From NCBI GenBank assembly GCA_904501915.1, contig CAJGCV010000101.1:1-6569 (forward strand): DNA of 6,569 bases, written 5' to 3'. Both the position numbers and the translations under genes were made by a program. The DNA is from an uncultured Akkermansia sp. GTDB lineage: Bacteria; Verrucomicrobiota; Verrucomicrobiia; Verrucomicrobiales; Akkermansiaceae. Numbering within the stretch: position 1 is the first letter of the stretch; each line of letters begins with the position of its first letter. The notes under the pieces were generated by a model. That model saw only the letters and a list, made by a program, of their open reading frames with translations. It searched no databases and was not told the origin of the DNA. This document shows, in pieces, positions 5,562 through 6,569 of the stretch.

Positions 5562-5669
5562 TCTGTCACCCATTTCATGGGCTCCAAAATCTTTTTTTCG
5601 GCTAGCAGGGGCTGCGCCCGCGTTGCGGGCTTACCCCTGCCTGTCATCTTTCACCCGCTTGCGCGGGCT
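5562..5669 (-). repeat. right terminal inverted repeat with three hairpins
   Basis: This is the reverse-complement partner of the left end. On the plus strand it reads: hairpin 3 ACCCAT/ATGGGC (5568-5573, 5577-5582) with CTCC (GGAG on the minus strand, 5585-5582), an A/T-rich linker with a seven-T run (5592-5598), hairpin 2 (5605-5640) identical to the left copy, and hairpin 1 CCCGC (5654-5658), TTGC, GCGGG (5663-5667). Hairpin 1 differs in sequence from the left copy but keeps its pairing. The outer hairpin begins 27 bases past the speA stop and may influence the end of the speA transcript. Confidence 0.85.
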
Positions 5670-5695
5670 CAAAATTACTTAGAGCAAATCAGCGT

Positions 5696-6569
5696 TTACA
5701 GCTCATAATATGTATACCCGCTCAGGCCGTTACGGTAGGCTTCCAGGGCATCGCGACGCTGGCGGGGGCTGATGAGGCCGTTTTCCACGCCGCGCTCTGC
5801 GAGGGCGCGGAACTTGGAAACCAGGTCCTTGGCATCATATTTCACATAGGAGAGCACATCAGCCACGCTGTCGCCTTCTTCCTCGTGGGTGAACACAGGG
5901 CGTCCGTTTTCCAGGTGTACGCTCACCACGTTGGTATCGCCCAGCAGGTTGTGCAAATCACCCAGGGTTTCCTGGTAGGCGCCCACCATGAAGATGGCAA
6001 CGTAGTAATTCTCCTTGGGGTCTACCTCATGCAGCGGCAGGGATTTGGCCACGTCCTCACGGTCAATGAAATGGTCCACCTTGCCGTCGCAGTCACAGGT
6101 GATGTCCACCAGCACGGCTTTCTGCGTGGGGCGCTCATCGAGCCGCTGAATGGGCATCACCGGGAAAAGCTGGTCAATGGCCCAGGAATCCGGCAGACTC
6201 TGGAACACGGAGAAGTTGGAGTAGTAATAGTCCACCATGTTGTCGGACACCTCCTTCAAATCCTCGGGAATTTCGCTCATCTCCGCAATGCGGCGGGAAA
6301 TAAGCCCCATGATGTGCCAGTAAATAGCCTCACCCACACCGCGCTCGCGCAGAGTGGCATTGCCGTGGTGGAACATGGCACGCAGCTGGTCCCGGTAGTA
6401 AATGGCATCGTTGTAGCACTCCTGGATGTTCTTGCGGGTGAGCATGCGGTGCGTTTCATCCAGCGCCAGCAGAATATCGTTCGCATTCTCGGGCAATGCA
6501 GGCGGCTGGGCCTCGCTGCCGGGGGCGCTGGTCACATCCAGCACGTTGAACACCAGCACCGCGTGGTAG
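5696..6569 (-). CDS. speA: biosynthetic arginine decarboxylase, C-terminal part (5' end outside window)
   Basis: The last 290 residues of SpeA, the PLP-dependent enzyme that decarboxylates arginine to agmatine, a precursor of putrescine and spermidine. Against E. coli SpeA (about 658 residues), somewhat over half lies beyond the right edge; the frame is open to base 6569. Conserved blocks are NFSVFQSLPDSWAIDQLFPVMPI (about 118-140), the active-site segment VDITCDCDGKVDHFID (154-169) with the CD pair that serves the second subunit's active site in fold-III decarboxylases, and FMVGAYQETLGDLHNLLGDT (193-212) at the PLP site. The C-terminus is GLSGYTYYEL, close to the GLYGYTYLE ending of E. coli SpeA. 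No truncation or frameshift is visible. The region directly downstream is occupied by the transposable element, leaving only 26 bases between the stop and its right end. Confidence 0.95.
   Translation of the reverse strand, partial: YHAVLVFNVLDVTSAPGSEAQPPALPENANDILLALDETHRMLTRKNIQECYNDAIYYRDQLRAMFHHGNATLRERGVGEAIYWHIMGLISRRIAEMSEIPEDLKEVSDNMVDYYYSNFSVFQSLPDSWAIDQLFPVMPIQRLDERPTQKAVLVDITCDCDGKVDHFIDREDVAKSLPLHEVDPKENYYVAIFMVGAYQETLGDLHNLLGDTNVVSVHLENGRPVFTHEEEGDSVADVLSYVKYDAKDLVSKFRALAERGVENGLISPRQRRDALEAYRNGLSGYTYYEL

Larger units (their letters stand above)
4885..5669 (-). mobile_element. REP-associated / IS200-like element with long palindromic inverted ends
   Basis: One Y1 transposase gene lies between two inverted repeats of about 108 bases, 4885-4992 and 5562-5669. 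Within these, blocks of 40 bases (4913-4952 against 5603-5642) and 24 bases (4969-4992 against 5562-5585) are identical after reverse complementing. Each end has three hairpins in the same order. Y1 elements do not make target-site duplications and none is seen. Typical IS200/IS605 ends are short and unequal, whereas REP-flanked RAYT genes sit between inverted REP units, which is the closer match here. Exact borders are uncertain by about 10 bases: similarity fades at AATTTGTAGCCC on the left and TAATTTTGAGCCC (minus strand) on the right. Confidence 0.75.

Noticed and set aside
4915..5640. CRISPR array
   Set aside because: The repeated palindromic blocks occur only twice, in inverted orientation, with a transposase gene between them; no spacers or cas genes.
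5670..5695. Target-site duplication flanking the element
   Set aside because: No short direct repeat is convincing at the two borders, and Y1 transposition is not expected to create one.

Overview
The window looks like a GC-rich bacterial chromosome segment (about 60% G+C in the coding lines I counted). It carries two ordinary biosynthetic loci facing each other across a small cell-envelope gene pair and one compact transposable element. The style of the proteins suggests Verrucomicrobiota, possibly a gut Akkermansia-like lineage: a leuC-leuD cluster followed by an uncharacterised protein whose N-terminal motif I associate with that phylum, non-Shine-Dalgarno gene starts, and a small IS200-like transposase with palindromic ends. 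That assignment is an inference from general familiarity, not something the sequence proves.

Left part, plus strand (1-2964): the 3' end of leuC, complete leuD, an uncharacterised 370-residue protein, and a DeoR-family regulator with a degenerate effector domain. They are spaced only 17, 22 and 15 bases apart, so they probably form one operon. LeuC and LeuD together make isopropylmalate isomerase of leucine biosynthesis; the last two genes are unexplained passengers. A nest of palindromes lies just inside the third gene. A hairpin at 2970-3000 separates this operon from the convergent genes that follow.

Middle part, minus strand (4700-3026): a 381-residue multi-pass membrane protein of the nucleoside-recognition (Gate) class, followed 43 bases later by a 161-residue lipoprotein. 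A candidate extended -10 promoter at 4733-4761 overlaps a strong hairpin directly upstream of the membrane protein.

Right part: a compact element of about 785 bases (4885-5669) holds one gene for a Y1 (HUH) transposase of the REP-associated/IS200-like type. It lies between two long inverted repeats, each built of three hairpins. The gene is about 40% G+C, clearly lower than its neighbours. The most interesting signal in the window is here: the two ends keep hairpin pairing by compensatory changes, and the inner hairpin carries the GGAG tetranucleotide known from REP/RAYT systems. The element sits just downstream of speA (minus strand, C-terminal part only), the biosynthetic arginine decarboxylase that makes agmatine for polyamine synthesis. 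It may have separated speA from an original terminator at 4711-4735.
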